A stretch of 50,711 nt of DNA, taken from NCBI GenBank assembly GCA_903882875.1, contig CAIRYQ010000022.1, positions 1 through 50,711 on the forward strand, in the 5' to 3' direction. This document shows, in pieces, positions 17,761-26,242 of this stretch (positions within the stretch are counted from its first letter, which is position 1; each line of letters opens with the position of its first letter). The position numbers were made by a program, and so were the translations under genes. The notes under the pieces were generated by a model. That model was not told the DNA's origin. It saw only the letters and a program-made list of their open reading frames with translations, and searched no databases. The DNA comes from an uncultured Spartobacteria bacterium (GTDB taxonomy: Bacteria > Verrucomicrobiota > Verrucomicrobiia > Chthoniobacterales > Chthoniobacteraceae).

Positions 17761-19527
17761 ATGCCTGCCATTCCTTCCATTTCCAGGAGACGACGAAACC
17801 TCGTTTTGATTTGGAGCATCGTCCTCGCGGTGCTGTTCACGGCGGCCTACATCGCAAAGGTGAAACTGCGCGCGCCGTACCACCGGTGGAAAGCGGAAAG
17901 CCATGCGTGGCAGGCGGCGGAGTCGCTCGCGCATGGCGACCCGAAGCGTGCGCTGCTCGACGCAAAGAACGCGCTCGGCCACAACCCGCTCAACGCCGAT
18001 GCCACGCGGATCGTGGCAAAATCCCTCGAGACCCTCGGAATCGCCGGGGCGGAGGACTGGCGCCTGCGTCTCGACACGCTGCGCCCGCGCGATCCGGAGA
18101 ATGTGCCCGCGCTGGCAAACGCGCTGTTGAGATCCAGCGGCTGGGAATCGGCCGAGCAGCGGCTGGAAACGCTCGACGAAGCGGGCCGGAACACCGCGGC
18201 ATTCCACGCCGTGGTCGCGGCCATCGCGACGGAGAAACACGACGCGGCAGCCGCGGAGCAGCACTGGGCCGAGGCGGCCCGGCTGGAGCCTGCGGAGAAA
18301 AAATACCGGCTGAACCTCGCCGCGCTGCGGCTCGAATCGAAAGTGCCCGGACAGCGCGAGGCGGCGCTCGCCGATCTGGAACAAATGCGCGCCAGCCCGG
18401 CGACGGGCAGCGAGGCGCTGCGGCAACTGCTCGGCGACGCGGTCCGCCGGCACGAGGCTCCGAGGGCGCGCGCGCTGGCGGATGCGCTCGTCGCGGAAAA
18501 AGGCAGCACATTCCGCGACAAGCTCACGCGGCTCACGGCGCTCCGGCTGACGTATGATGCGCGCTCGACACCGTATCTCATCGAGCTTCGCGACGCGGCC
18601 ATTACCGAGCCGGTGAACCTTTACTCCCTGCTGGCGTGGATGAACACGAGCGACCTCGCGCTGATGGTGGAGGAATGGGTCCGCTTCCTGCCGCAGGAGA
18701 TGATCTCCAGGCCACCTGCGGGCCTCGCCGTCGCGGAGGCACTCATGCGTTGCGGCGAATGGCAGAAGCTGGACGACCTCATCGGCACGGTGAAGTGGGG
18801 CGAGCTGGAGTTCATGCGCAAGGCATTCCTCACCGCGGCGCTCGAACATGTCGGCGAAGAAGGCGAGGCGGCGCAGGAATGGACGAACGCCGTCGCATCC
18901 GTGCGCGCCAGTTCCGACGGGCTGGAGCGTCTCGCGAGATTCGCCGTGCAAGCCAAATGGGCCGGACGTGCGGAGGAAATCATGCGCATGCTTGCAGCGA
19001 TGCCGCATTGCCCGCGCTGGGTGATGGATTCGCTGTGGAAGGACGCCTTTCAGCGCGGCGACACCGCGCAGCTCCAGAGGCTGAGCGCCGCGCTCGCGAA
19101 GTCCGATCCGAAAGGGATCGCCGCGCGGAACAACTACGCGTTCCTCTCACTGCTCACGCGCAACGCCGAGGACAACCCGCAGCGCATCGCTGAGACGCTC
19201 CACCGCGAGCACCCGGAAAATGCGCTCATCACCTCGACCTACGCGCTCTCGCTATTCCAGCAGGGCAGGACCGCCGATGCCGTCGCGCTCACCTCCGCGC
19301 TGAAACCCGACGCGCTCCGCGAGCCGCAGGTCGCGCTCTACCACGCGATTTTCCTGCTCTCAGCCGGGCAGCCGGAAAAGGCGGACGATTACCTCAAACT
19401 CTCCGCCAAATGGCCGATGCTCCCCGAGGAAAAGACACTTCTCGAACGCGCAAAGGCCACCGGTGTGAAGGCTGCCGGAGCAGCCGAAGACCCGCAGAAA
19501 CCGGATGCGTCCGGCGCTCTGTGGTGA
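17761..19527 (+). CDS. Membrane-anchored helical-repeat (TPR-like) protein A
   Basis: A 588-residue protein. The start at 17761 gives a basic N-terminus (SRRRRN) and one transmembrane segment at about residues 14-34, then a long periplasmic helical-repeat region. TPR-like signatures include AWQAAESLAHGDPKRALLDAK-type units (around residue 55), LAALRLESKVPGQREAALADL and TSTYALSLFQQGRTADAVAL near the end. It is clearly paralogous to the protein at 20849: both share ARNNYxFLSLL, STYALSLF and LPEE motifs in the same order. It lies divergent from the exosortase and upstream of the PEP-CTERM gene, so a scaffold role in sorting or polysaccharide export is plausible but unproven. Confidence 0.8.
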   Translation: MPAIPSISRRRRNLVLIWSIVLAVLFTAAYIAKVKLRAPYHRWKAESHAWQAAESLAHGDPKRALLDAKNALGHNPLNADATRIVAKSLETLGIAGAEDWRLRLDTLRPRDPENVPALANALLRSSGWESAEQRLETLDEAGRNTAAFHAVVAAIATEKHDAAAAEQHWAEAARLEPAEKKYRLNLAALRLESKVPGQREAALADLEQMRASPATGSEALRQLLGDAVRRHEAPRARALADALVAEKGSTFRDKLTRLTALRLTYDARSTPYLIELRDAAITEPVNLYSLLAWMNTSDLALMVEEWVRFLPQEMISRPPAGLAVAEALMRCGEWQKLDDLIGTVKWGELEFMRKAFLTAALEHVGEEGEAAQEWTNAVASVRASSDGLERLARFAVQAKWAGRAEEIMRMLAAMPHCPRWVMDSLWKDAFQRGDTAQLQRLSAALAKSDPKGIAARNNYAFLSLLTRNAEDNPQRIAETLHREHPENALITSTYALSLFQQGRTADAVALTSALKPDALREPQVALYHAIFLLSAGQPEKADDYLKLSAKWPMLPEEKTLLERAKATGVKAAGAAEDPQKPDASGALW

Positions 19528-19609
19528 AACGATGAATTTCCGCACGCGCCGCAACACCCGGCAGTGGTTTATTTTCAAACCAATCTCACTGTGATTGGGA
19601 AAGCGGGCT

Positions 19610-19657
19610 CGCGTGCGCGTACACGCGCATACGCGGGTGCGCAAGCACACGCGCGCG
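19610..19657. other. Alternating purine-pyrimidine tract (Z-DNA-prone)
   Basis: Bases 19610-19635 alternate pyrimidine and purine strictly for 26 positions, and two shorter alternating blocks follow (19636-19642 and 19644-19657), nearly all GC or AC/GT steps. It lies in the 400-bp gap between the helical-repeat gene and the PEP-CTERM gene, about 230 bases upstream of a candidate sigma-54 promoter. Such tracts adopt Z-DNA under negative supercoiling. The rest of this gap up to 19850 shows no gene. Confidence 0.6.
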
Positions 19658-19850
19658 CTCGCGCTCCTGCTTTTGGCCTGCCCCCGCGCGAACAGGGCAA
19701 GGATGACAGCGGCCAATACCGCAGGAATGTTGCGGAACTCCGACGGATCGGATCGGATCGGAGATCGTAAAACTGAAACACATCCAAAGCCCGCCACACT
19801 TGAGTCAGGCAAGTGGAACGTGCGGGCATCCGGCAGGTTGGCCGATTCAG

Positions 19851-19902
19851 ATTTCGGAAAAATAGCCGAAATTGTACTTGCACCGCGGCACCGGAATCGC
19901 TT
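19851..19902 (+). promoter_or_regulatory. Sigma-54-like promoter with upstream dyad, for PEP-CTERM gene
   Basis: GGCAC at 19887-19891 and GCTT at 19899-19902 keep the exact 12-base spacing between the GG and GC dinucleotides of the sigma-54 -24/-12 consensus (TGGCAC-N5-TTGCT), with two mismatches. A start site near 19912 would leave a leader of about 16 bases before the ATG at 19928. Just upstream is an inverted repeat, ATTTCGG (19851-19857) and CCGAAAT (19866-19872), a possible activator site. In Zoogloea-type bacteria PEP-CTERM expression is known to depend on RpoN, which fits. This is prediction from sequence. Confidence 0.45.
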
Positions 19903-19927
19903 AATTTTTCGAGAAGCCGAGATTTTT

Positions 19928-20755
19928 ATGACACCCACCCCGAAACGCCCGCTTTTCTCCACATTCGTGATCGCAGCGATCTCGCTCGCGAGTCCGTTCC
20001 TGTCATCCTCCGCGCATGCGGATCTCGTCACGAATGGTGGATTCGAGTATGGGTATTACGCCAGTCCATTGGATCCATCGGGGAACGGCGGTGTCGCCGT
20101 CGGAGGTGGAACCACGCAAGGCTATCAGGTAGATCTTCCAGCAACCGGTACAGTTCCTGGTTCATATGGCTGGAATACCGGCCCCCGTGACCCAACGACT
20201 GGCGATGTGACTGCGGTTTTAGTCAATAACCTAGGAGGCCCCGCATACTTCTTGAACAGCCCGGGTGGCGGACCCCACGGTGGGTATGTCGCCGCAGTTT
20301 TTACCGATGGAACCTACCAAAGCTACATCACGCAAGTTCTCACGGGCCTGACCATCGGACAGACCTACCGGCTAGGCTACTGGATCTCAAATCAGATTGG
20401 CGACGCCCCGTCAACTACGACTTCCGGCCCCGACTTCACCTATAACTCTTTGACGGTGGCATTGGGCGGGAACGACACAGGCACCGCGATCACCGGTGCC
20501 ACGAATATCTTCGGCCCAGTCCAATTGCAAGTGCCGCTAGGCTGGACTTATGAAACCCAGGACTTCGTTGCCAGTGGTAGTACTTCCATCCGTCTTTCGT
20601 TCATCGGTGGAAGTAACACAGCGGGAGACCTCCTCGACGACGTGAGCGTCGTCGCTGTTCCGGAAAGCTCCTCCTTCGGAGTGCTCATGGGCGCAGCCCT
20701 GCTGGCGTTTGGCACTGCTGCGCGGTTCCGCCGCCGGAGCGTGGCGATGGCGTAA
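19928..20755 (+). CDS. PEP-CTERM sorting domain protein
   Basis: A 275-residue secreted protein. The signal peptide covers residues 1-35 (ends SSSAHA). The body starts DLVTNGGFEYG, the usual opening of carbohydrate-binding-like PEP-CTERM proteins, and is rich in Gly/Thr with a jelly-roll character (RLGYWISNQ, IRLSFIGGSN, LLDDVSVV). The C-terminus is the tripartite sorting signal: VPESS, a hydrophobic helix (GVLMGAALLAFGTAA) and the basic tail RFRRR. It is probably cut at the VPE motif by the exosortase at 16006 and attached to or released with surface polysaccharide. The gene has lower GC at third positions than its neighbours. Confidence 0.9.
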   Translation: MTPTPKRPLFSTFVIAAISLASPFLSSSAHADLVTNGGFEYGYYASPLDPSGNGGVAVGGGTTQGYQVDLPATGTVPGSYGWNTGPRDPTTGDVTAVLVNNLGGPAYFLNSPGGGPHGGYVAAVFTDGTYQSYITQVLTGLTIGQTYRLGYWISNQIGDAPSTTTSGPDFTYNSLTVALGGNDTGTAITGATNIFGPVQLQVPLGWTYETQDFVASGSTSIRLSFIGGSNTAGDLLDDVSVVAVPESSSFGVLMGAALLAFGTAARFRRRSVAMA

Positions 20756-20781
20756 CCTCAGGGCATCGGCTCAAGAACGAA

Positions 20782-20798
20782 AAGAGCCGCGGGCTTTT
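20782..20798 (+). terminator. Probable terminator of PEP-CTERM gene
   Basis: A 7-bp stem (AAGAGCC with GGCTTTT, one G-U pair) around loop GCG ends in four T. It starts 27 bases after the stop codon. A second perfect dyad, GGCAAA-G-TTTGCC at 20802-20814, follows and may instead be an operator for the gene at 20849. Confidence 0.45.
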
Positions 20799-20848
20799 AT
20801 CGGCAAAGTTTGCCTTCGTTGGGGTTAGATGCTCTACTCTGGGTTCCC

Positions 20849-23002
20849 ATGTCCGACCCTTTTCACATTGCCGCCCGTGCCCTGAGATCCGGCAGCCGCA
20901 TCTGTGCGGACTGCGGGAGCCGCTTCCAACTCAGCCATGACACGACCGGCGAAGTCGAATGTTGCGATGCGTGCCGTTCGCGAAGGGCACGGTTGATCGA
21001 ACGTATCGCGGACAAATTTCACCTGATTCCCAAGGAGGTCGTTCCGAAGCCCCGCGAAGACGCGAACCACCTCCAGAAGTGCACGGATTGCGGAAAGGAA
21101 TTCCAGCCTAACGCCCGCGGCATCCCGCTCGATCAATGCTGCGAGGAATGCCACGGAAAGCGCGTGAACCTAGTGGACAGCATCGCGGATCAGACCTTCA
21201 AGGGCTGGCACTCCACAGCGAAACCGAAAGAACGCGTGTGGATGAAGCGCCTGATACGTTACGCGCTTCTGTTCGCACTCCTCGGCACCGCGCTATGGTT
21301 TGGCACGCCGCCGGTACGCCGCGCGTATCACCACTGGCGTGAAAAAAAGCATTTTGCGCGTGCGACGGCCTATTTTGCGAAAGGCGATTTCCGGCGCGCG
21401 ATGATTGATGCGCGGAACACCCTTGTGTTCAACTGGAACAACACGGAAGCCATCCGCCTGATGGCGAAAACGTGCGAGGCGCTGCACTCCCCGCAGGCCG
21501 TCGAATGGCGCGCCCGATTCGCCCAACTCGTGCCAAACGATTTGGAAAATTCCCTGGGATGGGCCGGTGCCGCCATCTTGGCGGGCGACTATCTAACCGC
21601 CGAACGCATCCTGAAGCAAATCCCCTACGCGGATCACGACACCGCTTCATTTCACCACCTCTCCGCATTGCTCGCACTCAACCGGCGCGATTCGATCAAG
21701 GCTGAATTCCACTGGGCGGAAGCTGCGAAACTGAACCCTGCAGACGACGGCTACAAGCTCAACATGGCTTCGTTGCGCCTCAAGCTCGGCTCCGAAAGTG
21801 AACGCACAAATGCCCTCGACCTGCTGAACCAACTCAGCCTCACCTCCAAGGAACGACTCCCCGCGATGCGCGCCCTCCTTACCGATGCCATCCGCCACGG
21901 TGAACACGCCCACGCACGACAGATCGCCATCGCCCTGGCCGAGGATCAGAAGGATCAGAAAGCACTCTTTTCCGACAAACTCCTGCGCCTCTCCACGCTG
22001 AACATCCTTCAGGATCCTGATTTCCCAATCTGGCGTGCACGCCTCGAAGCCGAGTGCGTGGAGCGCCCCGCGAGCGCCTACGAACTCATCATCTGGATGA
22101 ACCGGGCCGGCTTCGCGAAGGATGTTCCCAGCCTGGCCCAGAACATCAGTCAGGATCTGCTCATGCAACCGCCGGTGTCCGTCGCCGTGGCCGATTCGTA
22201 CGCAGTGCTCAAAGACTGGCCCGGCCTCCAAAAATTGCTGAAGCCGGCAAAGTGGGGCAGCATGGAATATGTCCGACTCGCCACCCTCGCGTGGGCGCTG
22301 GAAAATTCCGGGGATCACACCGGTGCCGCAAACATGTGGAGAAATGCCCTTGCCTCTGCCGAATCACGGATCGAACGCGTGGAGACCCTTGCGCGTTCCG
22401 CCATCTCGTGGGGCTGGAACGACCGCGCCGAAGAAGCGCTCTGGAAAATCACCACGTTCAGCGTTCAAAGCCCGACTTGGGTTCTCCAGGCGCTGTGGAC
22501 CAGGACACTCCAGCGTGGCGACACCGACAAGCTGCGCGTCATTGCCCAGTTCATGCTTCAGGCCAATCCCAAGAGCGTCACCGCACGCAACAACTACATC
22601 TTTCTCTCCCTCCTCAAGCGCACCGAAGAAGGTTCGCCCCATGTCGCCGCGGAGACGCTCTACAAGGAGAATCCCACGAACCCGACCACCGTTTCCACCT
22701 ACGCCCTCTCGCTCTTCCTGCTCGGCCGTACCCGCGCAGCCGCGGAAGTGATGGAGACACTGCAGCCCGAGCAGCTCCGCGATCCGTCCCTCGCCACCTA
22801 CTACGGAATCTTCCTCGCCGGCGCAAAGCTCAACGCGAAGGCCGAGCAATATTTCCAGCTTGCTGGCAAGGATTTCCGACTGCTGCCCGAGGAAAGGGCG
22901 CTCAAAGAGCGCGTCTTGAAAAAGACCACCTCCTCTCAGCCGAGCACTGTCCCCGGGAAAAAAACGCCGGCCACTCCATTGCCTGTGCCTGCAGGCAAGT
23001 GA
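20849..23002 (+). CDS. Zinc-finger plus membrane-anchored TPR-like protein B
   Basis: A 717-residue protein. Two tandem treble-clef-like fingers, 59 residues apart, sit at the N-terminus: C19-x2-C22 with C39-x2-C42, and C78-x2-C81 with C98-x2-C101. Each is followed by a similar (R/N)LI/V-xxIAD helix, so this is a duplicated module. A transmembrane helix spans ~135-151. The rest is a helical-repeat region paralogous to the protein at 17761 (ARNNYIFLSLL, STYALSLFLLGR, LLPEERALKERV). The C-terminus is Pro/Lys-rich. With a single helix the fingers should be cytoplasmic and the repeats periplasmic. An upstream in-frame ATG at 20810 is a weaker start. Its place beside the exosortase locus suggests a linked role. 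Confidence 0.8.
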   Translation: MSDPFHIAARALRSGSRICADCGSRFQLSHDTTGEVECCDACRSRRARLIERIADKFHLIPKEVVPKPREDANHLQKCTDCGKEFQPNARGIPLDQCCEECHGKRVNLVDSIADQTFKGWHSTAKPKERVWMKRLIRYALLFALLGTALWFGTPPVRRAYHHWREKKHFARATAYFAKGDFRRAMIDARNTLVFNWNNTEAIRLMAKTCEALHSPQAVEWRARFAQLVPNDLENSLGWAGAAILAGDYLTAERILKQIPYADHDTASFHHLSALLALNRRDSIKAEFHWAEAAKLNPADDGYKLNMASLRLKLGSESERTNALDLLNQLSLTSKERLPAMRALLTDAIRHGEHAHARQIAIALAEDQKDQKALFSDKLLRLSTLNILQDPDFPIWRARLEAECVERPASAYELIIWMNRAGFAKDVPSLAQNISQDLLMQPPVSVAVADSYAVLKDWPGLQKLLKPAKWGSMEYVRLATLAWALENSGDHTGAANMWRNALASAESRIERVETLARSAISWGWNDRAEEALWKITTFSVQSPTWVLQALWTRTLQRGDTDKLRVIAQFMLQANPKSVTARNNYIFLSLLKRTEEGSPHVAAETLYKENPTNPTTVSTYALSLFLLGRTRAAAEVMETLQPEQLRDPSLATYYGIFLAGAKLNAKAEQYFQLAGKDFRLLPEERALKERVLKKTTSSQPSTVPGKKTPATPLPVPAGK

Positions 23003-23084
23003 TAGTGCGGTTTGCTCAAAGTGCGGCCCCGTGTCCGCAAATGCAGTTCCCCCGTCGCCTCGAAACGCCGCACCGCTTCGGCTG

Positions 23085-23702
23085 CTACTCACGCGGCCTA
23101 GTCACCGCGATGTCCGCCTTGTAGCTGCCGAAGATCGTCACCACGAGCACGCCTCTGTTCTCCCCTTCCTTGCGTCCGTCGAGCGCGATCGGCACGCTGC
23201 TTGCCGCCGTCTCCGTCTTCACGAGCGGCACCTTCACCAGCGGCTCCTTGTCCTTCGCGAAAAGCGCGAGTTCCAGCGCGCCGCTGTCAGTCTTTGAGAC
23301 GCCGATAAAATAAGCCTCGGCCTTCGCCTCGTTGTCGCCCTCGCGAAAAGTCACCGTGCGCAGCTTCGCCGGATCCGCCGCCGCATTGTTCACCGCGAGC
23401 ACCACATTGCGCATCCACAGTTGGGCGATGCCAGACACCGTCTTGCCCGCGCCGGCGACCGCCTCCGCAGCGAGCTTGCGGTCAGGAATCGCGAGCAGCC
23501 CCGTGTCGCCACCCGCCTGGATGCCCGCGGCCTTGCTCGCATCGGCATCCACGGAAAAAGGCGCATCACTCGGCGAACCCAGCGTCTCGATTGCCTTGCC
23601 CGCGATCTTCGCAATCTGCTCCGATGGGATCTGCTGGATTTCCTGCGCGACGGCAAACGTGGTGATGAGAGTGAGGATGGGAATCAGCTTCATGGCTTTC
23701 AT
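23085..23702 (-). CDS. Hypothetical secreted protein
   Basis: A 205-residue protein with signal peptide MKAMKLIPILTLITTFAVAQ. A second ATG three codons in (23693) is equally possible. I do not recognise the family. The mature part is mixed alpha/beta with few aromatics: IAKIAGKAIETLG, WMRNVVLAVNNAAADP, GDNEAKAEAYFIGVS, and ends GVLVVTIFGSYKADIAVTRPRE. No Cys, no catalytic motif. It is divergent from the ferredoxin-like gene at 23785 and shares the 82-base intergenic region with it. Confidence 0.6.
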   Translation of the reverse strand: MKAMKLIPILTLITTFAVAQEIQQIPSEQIAKIAGKAIETLGSPSDAPFSVDADASKAAGIQAGGDTGLLAIPDRKLAAEAVAGAGKTVSGIAQLWMRNVVLAVNNAAADPAKLRTVTFREGDNEAKAEAYFIGVSKTDSGALELALFAKDKEPLVKVPLVKTETAASSVPIALDGRKEGENRGVLVVTIFGSYKADIAVTRPRE

Positions 23703-23784
23703 GGTTGCGCATCCAGACGCCGGAGAAAGATCTGTCGTTACGAAAATCTTCCGTCCCTCTCCGCACCCGATACCCTCCGCACGC

Positions 23785-24135
23785 ATGAATGAAGCACTGA
23801 ACGCAGGCCTCAAAAAAGCCGCCATCGCCACAGCGGAGCGGCACATCTTCCTCTGCATGGGCCCGGACTGCTGCGCGCCCGCCGACGCGGAAATCGTCTG
23901 GGAATACATCAAGCGCCGCGTGCGCGAGACCTCGCTCCGCGCAATGCGCACGAAGGCGCAGTGCCTCCGCATCTGCACCGGCGGCCCGTGGCTCGTCGTC
24001 TATCCCGAAGGCACATGGTACGGCGGCGTCACATCGGATCGCTTCGAGCAAATCCTCCAGCAGCACCTTATCGGCGGCACGCCTGTTGCGGAATGGATCA
24101 CCGTGACGAATTGCCTCGGTTGTCGCGCAACGTAG
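23785..24135 (+). CDS. 2Fe-2S thioredoxin-like ferredoxin protein
   Basis: A 116-residue protein with the thioredoxin-like 2Fe-2S ferredoxin layout: an early Cys group (FLCMGPDCC), then CLRICTGGPWLVVYPEGTWY, and a C-terminal CLGC. The spacing of Cys residues and the GPWLVVYPEG strand match the NuoE-like/(2Fe-2S) ferredoxin family found as single-domain proteins. It probably carries electrons in the cytoplasm; the partner is unknown. The start at 23785 is chosen because the reading frame upstream is the antisense of the secreted protein gene. Confidence 0.8.
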   Translation: MNEALNAGLKKAAIATAERHIFLCMGPDCCAPADAEIVWEYIKRRVRETSLRAMRTKAQCLRICTGGPWLVVYPEGTWYGGVTSDRFEQILQQHLIGGTPVAEWITVTNCLGCRAT

Positions 24136-24145
24136 AATCGCCGGT

Positions 24146-24949
24146 TCAGTCGGTGGCAATTTCCCGCATCGTGCCCGGCTGCATCCGTTCGAGTAACTCC
24201 GCGCGCAGCACACCCATCCTCCGCTCAAGTTCCGAACGCCGCATCCAGCTCGTCCGCACTGCCCACCACAGACGCGGGATTCCGCGCGGGACATGCAGCA
24301 ATTCCACGAGCGGTGCGACGATTTCCGCCCGCCCGTAGCCTTTGAGAAATGCCGTCGCCAGCGGCAGCCACTCGTCGTCGGCACAGCGTCCGCAGACATC
24401 CTGGAGCGTCACCAGCAAATCATCCGCGTGCCGCCGCGCCTCCGGCAGATCGCGGTGGTGCCGCATTTCAAAATCCACCAGCCGCGCCCGCCCCGTCGCC
24501 GCATCGAACACAAAATTTCCCGTGTGCGGATCGCCGTGGCTCCATGCCGCGCCGTGATGGTGCGAATGCAAATGGTGCACCCGGCGCAGCTCGGTGCCCG
24601 CCGCCGCGAGATGCTTCGGCAGCAAAGTTCCCGCCGTGAGCAGGCGCGACAGATCCATTCCCGGCAGCACCGATACAAAGGGCGTGCCGCTCTCATCCAC
24701 GCCCGCCGTGGACTCCGGCGAGTGCAGCAGCCGGAAGCAGGCCACCTCCCACGCGCGCCACTCGTCATCGTCCACGATCGCCTCCACCGGATTTCGCGCG
24801 AGGCGGAAAAATACATTCGCCACGCGCATCACCAGCCAAGCTGCGCGCCGCCTGCGCTTCGGCATCACCGGATGTGCGCCGCACGCACGCACGGCCTGCT
24901 CGCGAACTTCGGTGAAAAGCGTTTCCATGCGCGGGAAAATATCAGGCAT
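24146..24949 (-). CDS. Small kinase-like phosphotransferase
   Basis: A 267-residue protein with the core of a protein-kinase-like fold: catalytic loop SHGDPHTGNFVFD (H138, D140, N145) and metal-binding LVDFE (D159), as in RIO/Bud32/LPS-kinase-type small kinases. The preceding HHLHSHHHG stretch is unusual. A clear glycine loop and the usual VAIK lysine are not obvious in the N-terminal lobe. The substrate cannot be told; surface sugars or a protein are both possible. An ATG at codon 8 is an alternative start. Its stop lies 10 bases from the stop of the convergent ferredoxin gene. Confidence 0.72.
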   Translation of the reverse strand: MPDIFPRMETLFTEVREQAVRACGAHPVMPKRRRRAAWLVMRVANVFFRLARNPVEAIVDDDEWRAWEVACFRLLHSPESTAGVDESGTPFVSVLPGMDLSRLLTAGTLLPKHLAAAGTELRRVHHLHSHHHGAAWSHGDPHTGNFVFDAATGRARLVDFEMRHHRDLPEARRHADDLLVTLQDVCGRCADDEWLPLATAFLKGYGRAEIVAPLVELLHVPRGIPRLWWAVRTSWMRRSELERRMGVLRAELLERMQPGTMREIATD

Positions 24950-24982
24950 CCCCGCCCGTTCAAACGCGGAAAACGAGCGCGG

Positions 24983-26236
24983 CTATTTCGTCACGCCCCG
25001 CCTCTCGACAGGCCGCACTTCCGAGCCGTCCACGAGCGCGTCCGGCGGATTCACGATCACGCGATCCGCGGCGGTCACACCCGAGAGCACCTCGACGAAC
25101 GTTCCAAAGTCACGCCCGATGCCGACCTTTTTCATCGCGACACGGTTGCCCGCGCCGACCACGCCGACCATCGTGCCCTCAATGCGGAAGAGCAGCGCAT
25201 TCGACGGAATCGTGAGCACCGGCTGGGGTTGTGCATTCTTGAAACGCACCTGCGCGTAGCTGCCCGGCAGCAGTTCGCCCTTCGCATTGTCCACTTCGAG
25301 TTCCGTGAGCAACGTGCGAGAGGCCGCGTCGAGCGATTCGGCAGTCCGCACGACTTTCGCCTCGAAAACGCGGCCCGCGATTTCGTTCAGCGTGATGTCC
25401 GCCGTCTGGCCGATCGTGATGGCGCGCGCATAATTCTCCGGCACGCGGGTAAAGACGCGCAGCTTTTCCGCCTGCAGGATGTGGAAAAGTTCGCGGCCCG
25501 CGCCGGCGTTCACAAGCTGGCCGACGTCGAGCGTCCGCATCGTGATCGTCCCGGCAAAGGGCGCGGTGATCTTGGCAAAGCCGAGCGTCTCCTCCAGCCG
25601 CTGCACCTTCGCATGGGATGCCTCGACCGTCGCCTTTTTCAGCGCGAGGTCGGCGATTTTTTCATCCGCCTCCTGCGGGCTGATCGTCTTTGCCGCACGC
25701 ATCTCGGTCCACCGTTTCGCGGTCGTCTCCGCAAGCGTGCGCGCGGCCTCGGCCTGCGCGAGTTCGGCGCGGGCCTGCGCGAGATCGCGCTCGATCTCGG
25801 GCGTGTCGAGTTCGGCGAGAAGCTGCCCCTGCTCGACATGCGCGCCGATGTCCGCGAGCCAGCGGCGAACGTAGCCGTTTGCGCGGGCATAGATCGCGGC
25901 CTCGGTGAGCGCCTTCACTTCGCCGGACAGCACGATCGGCGGCGCGGCAGGCGCGGGCGCGGGCGACGCGACATCCACGGTCAGCATCGCAAGTTCGCGC
26001 GTCTCCTTTTTTACCACGGCCCGCTCGCGCGAGCGCGGAAAATATCCCAGCGCAAAAGCGCCCACGGCGAAAATCAGAGCGGCGATGACCAGCCCGCCGA
26101 TGCGAGGCCCGGCCGGCTGCGGTCCGCCGGTTGCGGTTTCGCCCTTTGGCGACGAAGGGATGTCAGGGGATTCGAGCACCTCGGAACCTTGTCGCGAACG
26201 AATCGGTGCGTCGAGGGAATCGGTGTGTGTGTTCAT
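24983..26236 (-). CDS. RND efflux periplasmic adaptor (membrane fusion protein)
   Basis: A 417-residue protein with a single N-terminal membrane segment (about residues 48-66). The HlyD/AcrA plan is present: a first lipoyl half (YARANGYVRRWLADIGAHVE), a long helical hairpin (AELAQAEAARTLAETTAKRW), the second lipoyl half (ITAPFAGTITMRTLDVGQLV), a beta-barrel and the membrane-proximal domain with VIVNPPDALVDG. It bridges the inner-membrane RND pump to an outer-membrane channel. It starts 6 bases after the pump gene, so they form one operon. No outer-membrane factor gene is adjacent. Confidence 0.93.
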   Translation of the reverse strand: MNTHTDSLDAPIRSRQGSEVLESPDIPSSPKGETATGGPQPAGPRIGGLVIAALIFAVGAFALGYFPRSRERAVVKKETRELAMLTVDVASPAPAPAAPPIVLSGEVKALTEAAIYARANGYVRRWLADIGAHVEQGQLLAELDTPEIERDLAQARAELAQAEAARTLAETTAKRWTEMRAAKTISPQEADEKIADLALKKATVEASHAKVQRLEETLGFAKITAPFAGTITMRTLDVGQLVNAGAGRELFHILQAEKLRVFTRVPENYARAITIGQTADITLNEIAGRVFEAKVVRTAESLDAASRTLLTELEVDNAKGELLPGSYAQVRFKNAQPQPVLTIPSNALLFRIEGTMVGVVGAGNRVAMKKVGIGRDFGTFVEVLSGVTAADRVIVNPPDALVDGSEVRPVERRGVTK

Positions 26237-26242
26237 GACGGT

